A DNA stretch of 64,000 nt from Oscillospiraceae bacterium (GTDB lineage Bacteria > Bacillota > Clostridia > Oscillospirales > Ruminococcaceae): assembly GCA_017465665.1 (NCBI GenBank), contig JAFTVU010000007.1, positions 1 through 64,000 of the forward strand. Direction: 5' to 3'. The translations under genes and the position numbers were made by a program. Position 1 is the stretch's first letter; the number at the start of each line of letters is the position of its first letter. The notes below the pieces were generated by a model. It had not been told where the DNA came from and did not search any database. It saw only the letters and a program-made list of their open reading frames with translations. Shown here piece after piece: positions 41,625 to 53,356 of the stretch.

Positions 41625-43448
41625 TTAGAAACGTTCTTGTATAAATTCATAAAGCTCCTGAGCCTTTTCGGGGCTTATCCTTGCTGCGATCCGCAGCTGC
41701 TCTGCCGTGGCGTTCTTCATGCCCTGCTTGGTCTTGAATTCCTTTAGCAGTGCCTGTGCCTTGGCTTCGCCTATGCCCTTTATCTCGGTAAGCTCCAGAG
41801 TATATGTTTTCTGCTTGTGCTTTACTCTCTGGAATGCTATGGAGTAGCGGTGTACCTCATCCTGAATATTGGTCAGCAGCTTGAACAATGCCTTGTTTGC
41901 GCTGACGGATATCTCTCCGCCCTCTTTTGCTATCGCGCGGGTGCGGTGCTTGCTGTCCTTTACAAGTCCGAACAGCGGCACGCTTATCCCAAGCTCATCC
42001 AGCACTTCTGTTACTGCCGCAACATGACCTTTTCCGCCGTCCAGCAGTATAAGATCGGGCAGAGGGGAGAAGCCCTCATCCCCGTCAAGATATCTCTGCA
42101 GCCTGCGGCGGAGCACCTCCTGCATGCAGGCATAGTCGTCTATACCAACGACCTCTTTGATGTTGAAGCGTCGGTAGCCTGCCTTGAACGGGCGGCCGTT
42201 GCGGTATACTATCATTCCGCCAACGCGTCCTGTTTCACCGAAGTTGGATATATCATAGGATTCTATTGTAATAGGTATCTTATCCAGTCCCAGCAGGTTT
42301 TTCAGGTCCTCCAGAGCGTTTATCTCCTTTGCGGTGCGGCCGACCTTGAGCGCAAGATACTCGCTGGCATTGTTCTTGGCAAGCACTATCTGTGCAAGAC
42401 CGTCACCTCTCTGGGGGACAACGAACTTTACCGCATGACCTGCTTTCTCGCGCAGCAGCTGTGTTACCAGCTCCATATCCTCGAACTGCTCATCAATGTA
42501 TATCTCTTTCGGGATATCCTCGTTGTCGGGATAATAGCTCAGCAGGAAATCTCTGCGCATCAGCGCGGGATCGTACTCATCACCGATAAAGAAATTCTCC
42601 TTATCTATGAGCCTGCCGCCGCGGTACTTCACCACTGCAACGCTTGCAAGACTTATATTCTGGGATATCGCAACGATATCGTAATCATCCGTCTTGTAAT
42701 CAAATATCTTCTGGGAATTGTGCAGGCGCGCTATCGCCTGTATCCTGTCGCGGAGCTTTGCGGCTTTTTCAAATTCGAGATTTTCCGCAGCCTCCTCCAT
42801 TTCCGCGCGAAGCTGCTCGGCGGATTTCTGGCTGCCGTCTTTCAGGTACTGCAATGCTTCGTCCACTATCTTCTTGTATTCCTCAGAGGATATCTTTCCT
42901 CTGCACACGCCCATGCACTTTTTGATGTGCATATTAAGGCAGGGGCGTTCCTTGCCGAAATCCATAGGGAAGCTCTTGCGGCAGGTGGGAAGCATGAAGA
43001 TGGTGTTAGCCTCCTCAACTGCCTGCTTTACTGTGAATCCGCTGGTGAACGGACCGAGATAATCGGCATGAGGATCGCTCGTGTTCAGCGCATAGCTTAT
43101 TCTGGGATATGCGCCGTGGGATATCTTTATATAGTTATAGCCCTTATCATCCTTGAGCAGGATGTTGTACTTAGGCTTGTGCAGCTTTATAAGACTGCAT
43201 TCAAGCACAAGAGCGTCCAGCTCGCTCGGGCATACGATGAAATCAAAATCGTGGATGTTGCTTACCAGCTTCAGTGTTTTGGCTGAGTGGTTAGAGTCGT
43301 TTCGGAAATAGGATGTGACGCGGTTCTTCAGCGCCTTTGCCTTTCCCACATAGATGATCCTGCCCGTTTTATCCTTCATGAGATAAACGCCCGGGCTGAG
43401 GGAAAGCCTGTTCGCTTTGTCCCGCAGGTAATCGATGCGTTCGTTCAT
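41625..43448 (-). CDS. uvrC: UvrABC nucleotide excision repair subunit C
   Basis: The 607-residue protein has an N-terminal GIY-YIG nuclease domain (SPGVYLMKDKTGRIIYVGKA), a UVR motif near residue 205 (EMEEAAENLEFEKAAKLRD), an RNase H-like endonuclease domain (ESYDISNFGETGRVGGM near 400) and C-terminal HhH motifs. It makes the 3' and 5' cuts at DNA lesions after UvrAB recognition. It is the first gene of the operon, with its own promoter. Confidence 0.96.
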   Translation of the reverse strand: MNERIDYLRDKANRLSLSPGVYLMKDKTGRIIYVGKAKALKNRVTSYFRNDSNHSAKTLKLVSNIHDFDFIVCPSELDALVLECSLIKLHKPKYNILLKDDKGYNYIKISHGAYPRISYALNTSDPHADYLGPFTSGFTVKQAVEEANTIFMLPTCRKSFPMDFGKERPCLNMHIKKCMGVCRGKISSEEYKKIVDEALQYLKDGSQKSAEQLRAEMEEAAENLEFEKAAKLRDRIQAIARLHNSQKIFDYKTDDYDIVAISQNISLASVAVVKYRGGRLIDKENFFIGDEYDPALMRRDFLLSYYPDNEDIPKEIYIDEQFEDMELVTQLLREKAGHAVKFVVPQRGDGLAQIVLAKNNASEYLALKVGRTAKEINALEDLKNLLGLDKIPITIESYDISNFGETGRVGGMIVYRNGRPFKAGYRRFNIKEVVGIDDYACMQEVLRRRLQRYLDGDEGFSPLPDLILLDGGKGHVAAVTEVLDELGISVPLFGLVKDSKHRTRAIAKEGGEISVSANKALFKLLTNIQDEVHRYSIAFQRVKHKQKTYTLELTEIKGIGEAKAQALLKEFKTKQGMKNATAEQLRIAARISPEKAQELYEFIQERF

Positions 43449-43482
43449 GTGCGGCTCCTCATCTTAATATTACTCACATTAC

Positions 43483-43511
43483 ATTGTACCATCTTTTCAT
43501 TAAAAATACAA
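43483..43511 (-). promoter_or_regulatory. uvrC operon promoter TTGTAT-17-TACAAT (extended -10)
   Basis: On the minus strand, -35 TTGTAT (43506-43511), 17-bp spacer ending in TGG, -10 TACAAT (43483-43488). It is back-to-back with the GH3 promoter. Confidence 0.65.
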
Positions 43512-43538
43512 GTGGTAGAGGAAATTATTTTCATTCGT

Positions 43539-43567
43539 TTGACAAAATACGCGGCGGATAGTATACT
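43539..43567 (+). promoter_or_regulatory. Promoter TTGACA-17-TATACT
   Basis: -35 TTGACA (43539-43544), 17-bp spacer, -10 TATACT (43562-43567), 20 bp before the GH3 gene. Confidence 0.8.
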
Positions 43568-43586
43568 GAAATACAGAGGTGAATAC

Positions 43587-44792
43587 ATGAAAAGAATATA
43601 CAAATGTGCAGCGGCACTGCTGGCGGTGTGCCTGTTGGGCGGCTGTTCGGATAGGGTGCATGATGTGCCCGAGATCATAATACCATCCACCGCAGCGTCA
43701 ACAACAACGACAGTGATTGAACTGCCGCAGCAGACCTGCGAGGTATACGCCCCCGAAACAGAGGAGAGCACGGAACAGCCCGTAGTTCTTTCGCGCGAGG
43801 AGGAGATACTTGCTCAGATGTCTCTTGAGGAAAAGGTCGGTCAGATGTTCATAGGCAGATGCCCTGAGAACGGCGGCGCAGAGGATGTTGAGAAGTACCA
43901 TCTGGGAGGATACATACTGTTTGCAAGGGATTTCAAGGGCGGCACGCCTGAAAGCGTGCGTGCGGATATCGCGGAGTATCAGGCTGCGGCAGGAATACCT
44001 ATGCTTATAGGAGTTGACGAGGAGGGCGGAGATATCGTCCGTGTATCAAAATATGATGCGTTCCGCACAGAGCCTTTCGGCGCACCGATGGAGCTGTACG
44101 GCAGCGGCGGTATAGATGCTGTCACGGCGGATGCAGCGGAGAAGTGTGTGCTGCTCGGCTCGCTGGGCATCAACATGAATTTCGCGCCTGTGTGCGATCT
44201 TCCGCGCAGCGAGAATGACTACATTTATGACCGCACATTCGGCACGGATGCGGAAGTAACATCCGACTGCATAGCTGCAATAGTAACTGAAATGAACGAT
44301 AACGGTACGATATCAGTGCTGAAGCACTTCCCCGGCTACGGAGATAATGTGGATACTCACACGGGCATAGCATACGATGAGCGTCCGCTCTCCGAGTTCA
44401 GAGAGCTTGATCTGCTGCCGTTCATGGCAGGAATAGATGCAGGAGCGCCCTGCGTTATGGTCTCCCATAATATTATAATGAGTGTAGACAGCTCTCTGCC
44501 CGCTTCGCTGTCCCCGGCGGTGCATGAGCTGCTGCGGGATGAGCTCGATTTTGACGGAGTTATAGTGACCGATGAGCTTTCCATGGGTGCCATCGAGGAT
44601 CTCACAGGCTCCGCCAATGCGGCGGTGCAGGCGGTAAAGGCAGGCAATGATCTGCTGTGCGTTACGGATTACGCATCTTCCATCGAAGCGGTGATATCGG
44701 CTGTGCAGAGCGGCGAGATAACCGAGGAGCGCATAGATGGATCGGTGCTGAGACTGCTGCGGATGAAAGCAGAATTCGGTATACTGTCCTGA
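43587..44792 (+). CDS. GH3 beta-N-acetylglucosaminidase-like lipoprotein (NagZ type)
   Basis: The 401-residue protein has a lipobox LLGGC (C20) after a signal peptide, then a Thr/Ser/Glu-rich linker (25-65) and a single GH3 domain. KHFPGYGDNVDTH near residue 248 carries the Asp-His pair characteristic of NagZ-type GH3 enzymes, and VIVTDELSMGAI near residue 330 the nucleophilic Asp. It should remove GlcNAc from muropeptides outside the cell, so it fits peptidoglycan turnover and recycling. ATG 43587 (AGAGGTG upstream) was chosen because it gives a clean signal peptide. Confidence 0.9.
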   Translation: MKRIYKCAAALLAVCLLGGCSDRVHDVPEIIIPSTAASTTTTVIELPQQTCEVYAPETEESTEQPVVLSREEEILAQMSLEEKVGQMFIGRCPENGGAEDVEKYHLGGYILFARDFKGGTPESVRADIAEYQAAAGIPMLIGVDEEGGDIVRVSKYDAFRTEPFGAPMELYGSGGIDAVTADAAEKCVLLGSLGINMNFAPVCDLPRSENDYIYDRTFGTDAEVTSDCIAAIVTEMNDNGTISVLKHFPGYGDNVDTHTGIAYDERPLSEFRELDLLPFMAGIDAGAPCVMVSHNIIMSVDSSLPASLSPAVHELLRDELDFDGVIVTDELSMGAIEDLTGSANAAVQAVKAGNDLLCVTDYASSIEAVISAVQSGEITEERIDGSVLRLLRMKAEFGILS

Positions 44793-44825
44793 GTGTCTAA
44801 AACCGCATAATTATACGTTCTGTAA

Positions 44826-44855
44826 AGCTCCTGACGGCTGTCGGGAGCTTTTTCG
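44826..44855 (+). terminator. Terminator of the GH3 gene
   Basis: Hairpin AAAGCTCCTGAC/GTCGGGAGCTTT with T-run (44827-44853). Confidence 0.85.
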
Positions 44856-44930
44856 TCGGAATATGCAAAAAATACGGCTGTTAAAAGGATTTTTTGGCTA
44901 AAACTCAACGGAATTTTTGCGGCGAAGCTA

Positions 44931-44959
44931 TTGACAAAAAAATCTGAATGTAGTATAAT
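44931..44959 (+). promoter_or_regulatory. rpoBC promoter TTGACA-17-TATAAT
   Basis: Perfect consensus -35 (44931-44936) and -10 (44954-44959) with a 17-bp spacer. The leader to rpoB is about 120 nt. Confidence 0.88.
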
Positions 44960-45086
44960 ACTATAATGTATCATAATGGATATGTGCGCGAAAAGACCGT
45001 TTTTTTGCAGGAAATTACGACGAAATTCCCATAAAAATGGTAATTGCACACCCATTGCGGAAATAAGTTAAGGAGTGATAAAGCCG

Positions 45087-48000
45087 ATGGTGAATGTAAA
45101 ACCCGTACAGCTCGGAAAAAACACCCGAATGAGTTTTTCCAAGATCAATGAGGTCATCGATATGCCGAACCTCATCGGTATCCAGAAGAACTCGTATGAA
45201 TGGTTTCTGACGGAAGGTATCAAGGAAGTATTCAAGGATGTTTCCCCTATTACCGATTCCAACGGAAAATTTGAACTCTCGTTTATAGACCACCGTCTTG
45301 ACGACAAAACAAAGTACACTATTGAAGAGTGCAAGGATCGTGACGCAACTTATGCAGCACCCCTGCGCGTTACCGCTCGTCTGCTCAGCAAGGAGACAGG
45401 CGAGATCATGGATAACGAGATCTTCATGGGCGATCTGCCTCTGATGACAGACAGCGGTACTTTCGTTATCAACGGCTCTGAGCGAGTTGTGGTATCCCAG
45501 CTCGTCCGTTCTCCCGGCGTATATTACGGCTTTGATTACGATAAGACAGGTAAGAAGCTGTTCAAGGCTACAGTTATCCCGAACAGAGGTGCTTGGCTGG
45601 AGTACGAGATGGACTCCAACGATGTGTTCTATGTTCGTATAGATAAGAACAGAAAGATCCCTGCTACCACTTTCCTGCGCTCTGTTGGTCTTTCCAGCAA
45701 CGAGGAGCTGAAGGATAAGTTCGGTGAGGATGACCGTATCATCCGCACTATTGAGGATAAGGACAGCACACAGAACCGCGAGGAAGCGCTCCTTGAGGTG
45801 TACAAGAAGCTCCGTCCCGGCGAGCCTCCGACAGTTGAGTCTGCCGAGAACCACCTCAATACTCTGTTCTTTGACGCAAAGAGATATGATCTGTCCAGAT
45901 TCGGACGTTATAAGTATAATAAGAAGCTCGGCATCTCCAGCCGTATCAGAGGCACAAAGGCTGCTGAGACAGTAGTTGCTCCCATGACAGGTGAGATCCT
46001 CGCTGAAGAGGGCGCTGTGATCACAGACGCTATGGCTCTTGCTATAGAGAATGCAGGTGTTACTGATGTATGCGTTCTCAATCCCGAGGGCAAGATCGTC
46101 AAGGTTGTCGGCAACGGTATGGTCGATATCACTGCATACGTTGATATGGACAAGGACGATCTTGAGGCTCTCGGTATCAACGAGCAGGTTCGTTTCCCTG
46201 TTCTGTGCGAGGTGCTCGAGGAAGCCGCAGGCGACAATGACAAGCTGGCAGAGCTGCTGAAGGCACGCGCTGAGGAGCTTATCCCCAAGCATATCACTCT
46301 TGAGGATATCTATGCCGCAGTGAGCTACTTCATCAACCTGTGCGAAGGTATAGGCGATATCGATGATATCGACCACCTCGGTAACAGACGTATCCGCTGC
46401 GTAGGCGAGCTGCTTCAGAACCAGTTCCGCATCGGCTTCTCCCGTATGGAGCGTACCATCCGTGAGAGAATGGCGCTGCAGGCGCAGGATCAGGAGAAGG
46501 TATCTCCCAGCTCCCTTATCAATGCACGTCAGGTAATTTCTGCAATGAGAGAGTTCTTCGGCTCTTCGCCTCTGTCCCAGTTCATGGATCAGAACAACCC
46601 TCTCGCAGAGCTCACACATAAGAGAAGACTTTCCTCTCTCGGTCCGGGCGGTCTGTCCAGAGACAGAGCGGGCTTCGAGGTTCGTGACGTACACTACTCC
46701 CACTACGGAAGAATGTGTCCTATCGAGACCCCTGAAGGTCCTAACATCGGTCTGATCTCTTATCTTGCTACATTTGCAAGGATCAATGTATACGGCTTTA
46801 TCGAGGCTCCCTACAGAAAGGTAGACAAGGAGACGGGTAAGGTACTGGACGAGGTAGTTTATATGACTGCCGACGTTGAGGATAATTACGTTGTGGCTCA
46901 GGCTAACGAGCCTCTGGATGAGAACGGCTGCTTTATCAGACCTCGTGTAAATGCACGCTGCCGTGACGCTATCCTTGAGATCGAGCGTGAAAAGGTAGAT
47001 TTCATGGATGTATCGCCTAAGATGGTGGTATCCGTAGCTACCGCGATGATCCCGTTCCTTGAGAACGATGACGCGAACCGTGCCCTCATGGGTGCGAACA
47101 TGCAGCGCCAGGCTGTTCCGCTGATGGTTACCGATAATCCTATTGTCGGTACAGGTATGGAGTACAAGGCTGCTGTTGACTCGGGCGTAGTTATCTGCGC
47201 TAAGGAGGACGGCGTCGTTACCGAGGTAGACGCTGACAAGATCGTTATCACAAATGATCTGGGCGTTGAGCACGCATACAGACTCATCAAGTTCAAGCGT
47301 TCCAACCAGGGCAACTGCGTAAACCAGAGACCCATCGTTGAGAAGGGCGAGAAGGTAAAGGCAGGCGATGTTATCGCTGACGGTCCCGCTACAAAGAACG
47401 GTGAGATCGCTCTGGGTAAGAATGCCCTCATCGGCTTCATGACATGGGAAGGCTACAACTACGAGGACGCTGTTCTCATTAATGAAAAGCTGGTTTATAA
47501 TGATGTTTACACATCTATCCATATTGAAGAATACGAGCTCGAGTGCCGTGAGACAAAGCTCGGCCCTGAGGAGATCACCCGTGATATCCCCAACCTGTCC
47601 GACGATGCTCTCAAGGATCTGGACGAGCGTGGTATCATCCGCATCGGTGCAGAGGTGCACTCCGGCGATATCCTGGTAGGTAAGGTCTCTCCCAAGGGTG
47701 AGACTGACCTCACCGCTGAGGAAAGACTGCTTCGTGCTATCTTCGGTGAGAAGGCACGCGAGGTCCGTGACAACTCCCTGAGAGTTGCTCATGGCGAGAG
47801 CGGTATCGTTGTTGATGTCAAGGTATTCAACCGCGAGAACTGCGATGAGCTGTCTCCCGGCGTAAACGAGGTAGTTCGCTGCTACATCGCTCAGAAGCGT
47901 AAGATCTCTGTCGGCGATAAGATGGCGGGCCGCCACGGTAACAAGGGTGTCGTTTCCCGTATTCTCAAGCAGGAGGATATGCCCTTCCTGCCCGACGGTA

Positions 48001-48890
48001 CTCCTCTGGATATCGTTCTTAACCCTCTCGGCGTACCTTCCCGTATGAACATCGGTCAGGTACTGGAGGTTCATCTCGGCTACATCGCAAAGGCGCTGGG
48101 CTGGAAGATCTCCACTCCCGTATTCGACGGCGCGCACGAGCAGGATATCCGCGAGCTTTATGACATCGCACGCGAGAAGCGCAGCGAGCTTATCGGCGAG
48201 GATTCCGCAGGTCTTGACTTCACCAAGCTGCCCCTCACATCCGATTGTAAGACGCTGCTGACAGACGGCAGAACAGGTGAGAAGTTCGACGCTCCCGTTA
48301 CTGTCGGATATATGTATTACCTCAAGCTGCATCACCTCGTAGATGATAAGATCCATGCACGGTCCACAGGTCCCTACTCCCTCGTTACACAGCAGCCTCT
48401 GGGCGGTAAGGCTCAGTTCGGCGGTCAGCGTTTCGGTGAGATGGAGGTTTGGGCTCTGGAGGCTTACGGCGCTGCTTATACTCTGCAGGAGATACTCACA
48501 GTCAAGTCCGATGACCTGATGGGTCGTCAGAAGACCTACGAGGCTATCGTTAAGGGTGAGCCCGTTCCCAAGCCCGGTGTTCCTGAGTCCTTTAAGGTTA
48601 TGATCAGCGAGCTTCAGGGTCTGGGCCTTGATATCAGAATTCTCGACGAAAACAACGAAGAGATCGATCTCAAGCAGGATTTCGAGGATGAGTACGAGGG
48701 CTCTTATGCTCCCTCTGAAAGCTTCGAGATGGATTATCAGACAAACGAGAACGAGCTGGAAGGCTTCGGTATCGTCGATCAGGACGGCGAGGAGATAGTT
48801 TCCGAGACCTCTGAGGATGATGATCTTATCGGCGATGATGACAGCGACTTCTATTCCGATGACGCTGACTTCAGCGAGGACGACGAATAA
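45087..48890 (+). CDS. rpoB: RNA polymerase beta subunit
   Basis: The 1267-residue protein has all major RpoB regions. The rifampicin pocket [20 protein letters not shown] (near residue 490) shows no common resistance substitution. The acidic C-terminal tail (about 1200-1267) is Asp/Glu-rich. ATG 45087 was chosen with AAGGAG 11 nt upstream; GTG at 45075 overlaps that site. It forms the catalytic core with RpoC. The gene is not preceded by rplJ-rplL, which in many Firmicutes it follows. Confidence 0.97.
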   Translation: MVNVKPVQLGKNTRMSFSKINEVIDMPNLIGIQKNSYEWFLTEGIKEVFKDVSPITDSNGKFELSFIDHRLDDKTKYTIEECKDRDATYAAPLRVTARLLSKETGEIMDNEIFMGDLPLMTDSGTFVINGSERVVVSQLVRSPGVYYGFDYDKTGKKLFKATVIPNRGAWLEYEMDSNDVFYVRIDKNRKIPATTFLRSVGLSSNEELKDKFGEDDRIIRTIEDKDSTQNREEALLEVYKKLRPGEPPTVESAENHLNTLFFDAKRYDLSRFGRYKYNKKLGISSRIRGTKAAETVVAPMTGEILAEEGAVITDAMALAIENAGVTDVCVLNPEGKIVKVVGNGMVDITAYVDMDKDDLEALGINEQVRFPVLCEVLEEAAGDNDKLAELLKARAEELIPKHITLEDIYAAVSYFINLCEGIGDIDDIDHLGNRRIRCVGELLQNQFRIGFSRMERTIRERMALQAQDQEKVSPSSLINARQVISAMREFFGSSPLSQFMDQNNPLAELTHKRRLSSLGPGGLSRDRAGFEVRDVHYSHYGRMCPIETPEGPNIGLISYLATFARINVYGFIEAPYRKVDKETGKVLDEVVYMTADVEDNYVVAQANEPLDENGCFIRPRVNARCRDAILEIEREKVDFMDVSPKMVVSVATAMIPFLENDDANRALMGANMQRQAVPLMVTDNPIVGTGMEYKAAVDSGVVICAKEDGVVTEVDADKIVITNDLGVEHAYRLIKFKRSNQGNCVNQRPIVEKGEKVKAGDVIADGPATKNGEIALGKNALIGFMTWEGYNYEDAVLINEKLVYNDVYTSIHIEEYELECRETKLGPEEITRDIPNLSDDALKDLDERGIIRIGAEVHSGDILVGKVSPKGETDLTAEERLLRAIFGEKAREVRDNSLRVAHGESGIVVDVKVFNRENCDELSPGVNEVVRCYIAQKRKISVGDKMAGRHGNKGVVSRILKQEDMPFLPDGTPLDIVLNPLGVPSRMNIGQVLEVHLGYIAKALGWKISTPVFDGAHEQDIRELYDIAREKRSELIGEDSAGLDFTKLPLTSDCKTLLTDGRTGEKFDAPVTVGYMYYLKLHHLVDDKIHARSTGPYSLVTQQPLGGKAQFGGQRFGEMEVWALEAYGAAYTLQEILTVKSDDLMGRQKTYEAIVKGEPVPKPGVPESFKVMISELQGLGLDIRILDENNEEIDLKQDFEDEYEGSYAPSESFEMDYQTNENELEGFGIVDQDGEEIVSETSEDDDLIGDDDSDFYSDDADFSEDDE

Positions 48891-48998
48891 TACAGCTGCC
48901 CGTGCGGAGGCTAATGCCTCCCGCATGGGATCAGATACATTTCGGTGATTATAAGGGCTGTGCCGATGGCAGAGCCTAATGAGAGATGAGGTATTAAA

Positions 48999-51900
48999 TT
49001 GAGTTTTAATGTTTTTGAGTCAATGAAGATCGGACTTGCCTCTCCCGACCAGATCAGAGAGTGGTCTTACGGCGAAGTACTCCGTCCCGAAACAATAAAC
49101 TACCGTACACAGAAGCCCGAAAAGGAAGGTCTGTACTGCGAGAAGATCTTTGGTCCGCAGAAGGACTGGGAGTGTAACTGCGGTAAGTACAAGAGGATCC
49201 GTTACAAGGGCAAGATATGCGAAAAGTGCGGCGTTGAGGTAACACGCAGCAAGGTAAGACGTGAGCGTATGGGTCACATTGAGCTGGCCGCTCCCGTTTC
49301 CCATATCTGGTACTTCAAGGGCACACCCTCCAGAATCGGTCAGGTGCTTGACATCTCCCCCAAGAGACTGGAAGAGGTACTTTACTTTACTAAGTATATC
49401 GTTATCGATCCGGGTGAGACCAAGGAGCTTTCCAAGAATCAGCTTCTGGACGAAAAGGAATATGCAGGCTTCCGCACAAAGTACGGCAGTGATTTTAAGG
49501 CAGGTATGGGTGCAGAGGCTATCAAGGAGCTGCTCAAGGAGATAGACCTTGAAAAGCTTTCCGCAGAGCTGAAGGAAGAGCTTGCTGCTACACAGCAGGG
49601 TCAGAAGCGCGTTAAGCTGCTCAAGCGTCTCGATGTTATCGAGGCATTCAGACTTTCAGGCAACCGTCCCGAGTGGATGATCCTTGACTGCGTTCCCGTT
49701 ATTCCCCCCGATATCAGACCTATGGTACAGCTGGACGGCGGTCGTTATGCGACTTCCGACCTGAACGACCTGTACCGTCGTGTAATAAACAGAAACAACC
49801 GTCTTGCAAAGCTCATTCAGATGCGCTCTCCCGAGCTCATCATCAGAAACGAGAAGAGAATGCTTCAGGAAGCTGTTGACGCACTTATCGACAACGGCAG
49901 ACACGGCAGAGCTTATACAGGCTCCAACAACCGTCCTCTGAAGTCTCTTTCCGATATGCTGAAGGGTAAGCAGGGTAGATTCCGTCAGAACCTGCTCGGT
50001 AAGCGTGTTGACTACTCCGGACGTTCCGTTATCGTAGTAGGTCCCGATCTGAGAATGGATCAGTGCGGTCTGCCTAAGGAGATGGCACTTGAGCTGTTCA
50101 AGCCGTTCGTTCTGAACGATCTCGTTGTGAACAACGCTGCCGCAAATATCAAGCAGGCTAAGAAGATGGTTGAGCGTGCAGACGATAAGGTATGGGATTC
50201 CCTTGAAAGAGTTATCAAGGATCACCCTGTTCTGCTGAACCGTGCTCCCACACTGCATAGACTTGGTATTCAGGCATTCTCTCCCGTACTGGTAGAGGGA
50301 CGTGCTATCAAGCTGCACCCCCTGTGCTGTACAGCGTTCAACGCTGACTTCGACGGCGACCAGATGGCTGTTCATCTGCCCCTGTCCGCTGAGGCTCAGG
50401 ATGAGGCGAGAAACCTCATGCTGGCAGCTAAGAACCTGCTGAAGCCCTCTGATGGACGTCCTGTTGCAGTTCCTACACAGGATATGGTCCTCGGCGCTTA
50501 CTATCTCACTATCGAAAAGGACGGCGAGAAGGGCGAGGGCAAGGTATTCCGTGACGCTAACGAGGCTCTTATGGCATATCAGGATGGCGTTATATCCATC
50601 CATGCAAAGATCAAGATCCGCGTAACAAAGGATCTTGGCGATACAAAGATCTCCAGACTGGTAGATACAACTATCGGACGAGTTATATTCAACGAGCACA
50701 TTCCTCAGGATCTCGGTTATGTTGACAGAACAGATCCCGAGCATCAGCTCGATTACGAGATCGGCTTCAAGGTTGGCAAGAAGCAGCTCGGTCAGATCAT
50801 TGACAAGTGCCTGAAGGTACACGGTACTGCTACCACTGCTCAGGTTTCCGATAAGATCAAGGCTCTCGGCTACAAGTACTCCACACGCTCAGGTATTACC
50901 GTTGCTGTATGCGATGCTGAGATCCCGCCCCAGAAGGCTGATATCATGGCAGACGCTGAGAAGAAGATCGAGAAGATCAACAAGCAGTTTGCACGTGGCT
51001 TTATCTCCAACAACGAGAGAAAGTCCGCATTCATCAGCATCTGGAACAAGGCTACAGACGATGTAGGACGTGCACTGACCGACAACCTCGATCAGTACAA
51101 CAACATCTTTATGATGGCTGACTCCGGTGCCCGTGGTTCTATTAACCAGATCAGACAGCTGGCAGGTATGCGTGGACTTATCGCGAATACTTCCGGTGCT
51201 ACCATCGAGATGCCTATCAAGGCTAACTACCGTGAGGGTCTGAACGTACTGGAGTACTTCATCTCCTCCCGTGGCGCGCGTAAGGGTCTGGCAGATACCG
51301 CGCTGCGTACTGCTGACTCGGGTTACCTGACAAGACGTCTGGTAGACGTATCTCAGGAGGTTATCATCCGCGAGGATGACTGCGGTACCACAAACGGTAT
51401 CGAGGTATATGAGATCCGTGAGGGTAATGAGCTGGTTGAGAAGCTGGCTGAGCGTCTTGTTGGACGTTACCTCGCTGAGGATTACAAGGATAACGACGGA
51501 AATGTCATCATTTCCAAGGATAAGCTGCTGACAGACGCTGACGCTGCAAAGATCGTAAATGCAGGCGTTGAGCGCATCAAGGTCCGCTCTGTTCTGACAT
51601 GTTCTCTGAGAAACGGCGTATGTGCACGCTGCTACGGTGCTTCTCTGGCTAACGGTCAGCTCATCGGTATCGGTGAGGCTGTTGGTATCATCGCTGCACA
51701 GTCCATCGGTGAGCCCGGTACACAGCTTACAATGAGAACGTTCCATACAGGTGGTATCGCTTCTGCAGAGGATATCACACAGGGTCTGCCCCGAGTTGAG
51801 GAGCTGTTTGAGAGCCGTCGTCCCAAGAATGCGGCTATCATCACAAAGATCTCCGGTAAGGTTCGCTTTGAGGAGATCAAGAAGACCCGTCACGCTATCA

Positions 51901-52547
51901 TCACATCCGAGGATGGCACTGAGGAGGCTTACGCTGTTCCTTTCGGTTACCGTCCTAAGGTATACGACGGTGACGTAGTAGTTGCAGGCGATCCGCTGAC
52001 AGAGGGCTCTGTAAATCCTCATGACGTACTTCTCGTTAAGGGCGAGCAGGCTGTTCAGAACTACATCATCGCAGAGGTACAGAAGGTTTACCGTCTGCAG
52101 GGTGTTGATATCAACGATAAGCATATCGAGGTCATCGTTCGTCAGATGATGAGAAAGATACGCATCACAGAACCCGGCGACAGCTTCCTGCTGCCCGGCT
52201 CCATCGTTGGCAAGAACGAGTTCGTGGAGATCTGTGACGGCATCCAGAAGCGTATAGACGCAGGTGAGCAGCTCACAATACCCGAGAGTGAGCCTGTACT
52301 GCTTGGTATCACCAAGGCTTCTCTTGCAACAGACAGCTTCATGTCCGCTGCATCCTTCCAGGAGACCACAAGAGTTCTCACCGACGCTGCTATCCGCGGC
52401 AAGGTAGATCCTCTGCTCGGCCTTAAGGAAAATGTTATCATCGGTAAGCTCATCCCTGCAGGTACAGGTCTTGCTGTACAGGAAGAGGAGAGCGCAGAGG
52501 CAGCTCCCGCAGAGGAGAATGCTCCCGCTGAGGACGAGGTAGTTTAA
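48999..52547 (+). CDS. rpoC: RNA polymerase beta' subunit
   Basis: The 1182-residue protein has the N-terminal zinc site ([20 protein letters not shown], residues about 57-76) and the catalytic [12 protein letters not shown] near residue 450, whose three Asp bind Mg2+. The start is TTG at 48999 with GATGAGGT upstream. The 108-bp gap after rpoB contains a hairpin (GCGGAGGC/GCCTCCCGC) without a T-run. The C-terminal tail is rich in Glu/Ala. Confidence 0.97.
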   Translation: MSFNVFESMKIGLASPDQIREWSYGEVLRPETINYRTQKPEKEGLYCEKIFGPQKDWECNCGKYKRIRYKGKICEKCGVEVTRSKVRRERMGHIELAAPVSHIWYFKGTPSRIGQVLDISPKRLEEVLYFTKYIVIDPGETKELSKNQLLDEKEYAGFRTKYGSDFKAGMGAEAIKELLKEIDLEKLSAELKEELAATQQGQKRVKLLKRLDVIEAFRLSGNRPEWMILDCVPVIPPDIRPMVQLDGGRYATSDLNDLYRRVINRNNRLAKLIQMRSPELIIRNEKRMLQEAVDALIDNGRHGRAYTGSNNRPLKSLSDMLKGKQGRFRQNLLGKRVDYSGRSVIVVGPDLRMDQCGLPKEMALELFKPFVLNDLVVNNAAANIKQAKKMVERADDKVWDSLERVIKDHPVLLNRAPTLHRLGIQAFSPVLVEGRAIKLHPLCCTAFNADFDGDQMAVHLPLSAEAQDEARNLMLAAKNLLKPSDGRPVAVPTQDMVLGAYYLTIEKDGEKGEGKVFRDANEALMAYQDGVISIHAKIKIRVTKDLGDTKISRLVDTTIGRVIFNEHIPQDLGYVDRTDPEHQLDYEIGFKVGKKQLGQIIDKCLKVHGTATTAQVSDKIKALGYKYSTRSGITVAVCDAEIPPQKADIMADAEKKIEKINKQFARGFISNNERKSAFISIWNKATDDVGRALTDNLDQYNNIFMMADSGARGSINQIRQLAGMRGLIANTSGATIEMPIKANYREGLNVLEYFISSRGARKGLADTALRTADSGYLTRRLVDVSQEVIIREDDCGTTNGIEVYEIREGNELVEKLAERLVGRYLAEDYKDNDGNVIISKDKLLTDADAAKIVNAGVERIKVRSVLTCSLRNGVCARCYGASLANGQLIGIGEAVGIIAAQSIGEPGTQLTMRTFHTGGIASAEDITQGLPRVEELFESRRPKNAAIITKISGKVRFEEIKKTRHAIITSEDGTEEAYAVPFGYRPKVYDGDVVVAGDPLTEGSVNPHDVLLVKGEQAVQNYIIAEVQKVYRLQGVDINDKHIEVIVRQMMRKIRITEPGDSFLLPGSIVGKNEFVEICDGIQKRIDAGEQLTIPESEPVLLGITKASLATDSFMSAASFQETTRVLTDAAIRGKVDPLLGLKENVIIGKLIPAGTGLAVQEEESAEAAPAEENAPAEDEVV

Positions 52548-52639
52548 GTGCTTAAAACGGGCGTGTCACAGGCGCATTATAGCGCATTAAAGTGAGCGTT
52601 CGGGAAAATGCACAAAAACGAATACTATCAATAAATACT

Positions 52640-52692
52640 AAACGGTGTTTGCTACAAAGTTTTGAAAAAAACCTTGACAAACACCGTTTTTT
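52640..52692 (+). terminator. rpoBC terminator
   Basis: Perfect 12-bp stem AAACGGTGTTTG/CAAACACCGTTT (52640-52651 with 52678-52689), loop of 26, followed by T's. Its right arm overlaps the rpsL promoter. Confidence 0.75.
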
Positions 52693-52702
52693 CCTTTAAA
52701 AT
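52674..52702 (+). promoter_or_regulatory. rpsL operon promoter TTGACA-17-TAAAAT
   Basis: -35 TTGACA (52674-52679), 17-bp spacer, -10 TAAAAT (52697-52702). It starts inside the right arm of the upstream terminator. Confidence 0.8.
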
Positions 52703-52811
52703 ATATAATTGCGTGCGAGTGTAATTTTATATCTGCGAATGCGCCTGAAAATGGTTTAATTCCTGATAAAATGGTTATACTATCCGCGTAAATTTTAATG
52801 GAGGTGAAATA

Positions 52812-53237
52812 ATGCCAACCTTTAATCAGCTTGTCCGCAAGGGACGTGAAGTAGCAGTTAAGAAGTCCAAGTCTCCTGCTCTTCAGAAGGGTATGAACAC
52901 TCTGCACAAGCAGCAGATCGACCAGCATTCTCCTCAGAAGAGAGGCGTTTGCACAGCAGTTCGTACAAGCACACCTAAGAAGCCTAACTCCGCGATGAGA
53001 AAGATCGCCAGAGTAAGACTCTCTAACGGCTTTGAAGTTACTGCTTACATTCCCGGTATCGGACACAAACTGCAGGAACACTCTGTTGTACTCATCAGAG
53101 GCGGCCGTGTTAAGGACCTCCCTGGTGTACGTTACCACATCATCCGTGGTACACTGGATGCACAGGGCGTTGACAAGAGAATGCAGGGACGCTCCAAGTA
53201 CGGTGCAAAGCGTCCGAAGGCTGGAAAGAAAGCGTAA
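52812..53237 (+). CDS. rpsL: 30S ribosomal protein S12
   Basis: The 141-residue protein has the S12 core [12 protein letters not shown] and [13 protein letters not shown], with the decoding-site lysines in PKKPN and GGRVKD unchanged, so no streptomycin-resistance change is visible. GGAGGT precedes the ATG. It opens the rpsL-rpsG-fusA operon. Confidence 0.97.
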   Translation: MPTFNQLVRKGREVAVKKSKSPALQKGMNTLHKQQIDQHSPQKRGVCTAVRTSTPKKPNSAMRKIARVRLSNGFEVTAYIPGIGHKLQEHSVVLIRGGRVKDLPGVRYHIIRGTLDAQGVDKRMQGRSKYGAKRPKAGKKA

Positions 53238-53356
53238 TTAATGACATTATGCTGTCAGGCAAGGCATTATTTGATAGATATTGCCTCTGTTTGGACGGCG
53301 GAAGTTATGCTTTCGAGTACCTATGATTTTCATTTTTTATGAAGGAGGGAAGTAAA

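Noticed and set aside
46540..46740. Possible rifampicin-resistance changes in rpoB
   Set aside because: The cluster region keeps the usual sensitive residues (Asp, His and Ser at the key positions).
45015..48926. A 1303-codon open frame on the minus strand, opposite rpoB
   Set aside because: rpoB is a certain gene, and the opposite frame arises from codon bias in a long, conserved gene; no domain is visible.
52940..53140. Possible streptomycin-resistance changes in rpsL
   Set aside because: The decoding-site lysines in PKKPN and GGRVKD are both unchanged.
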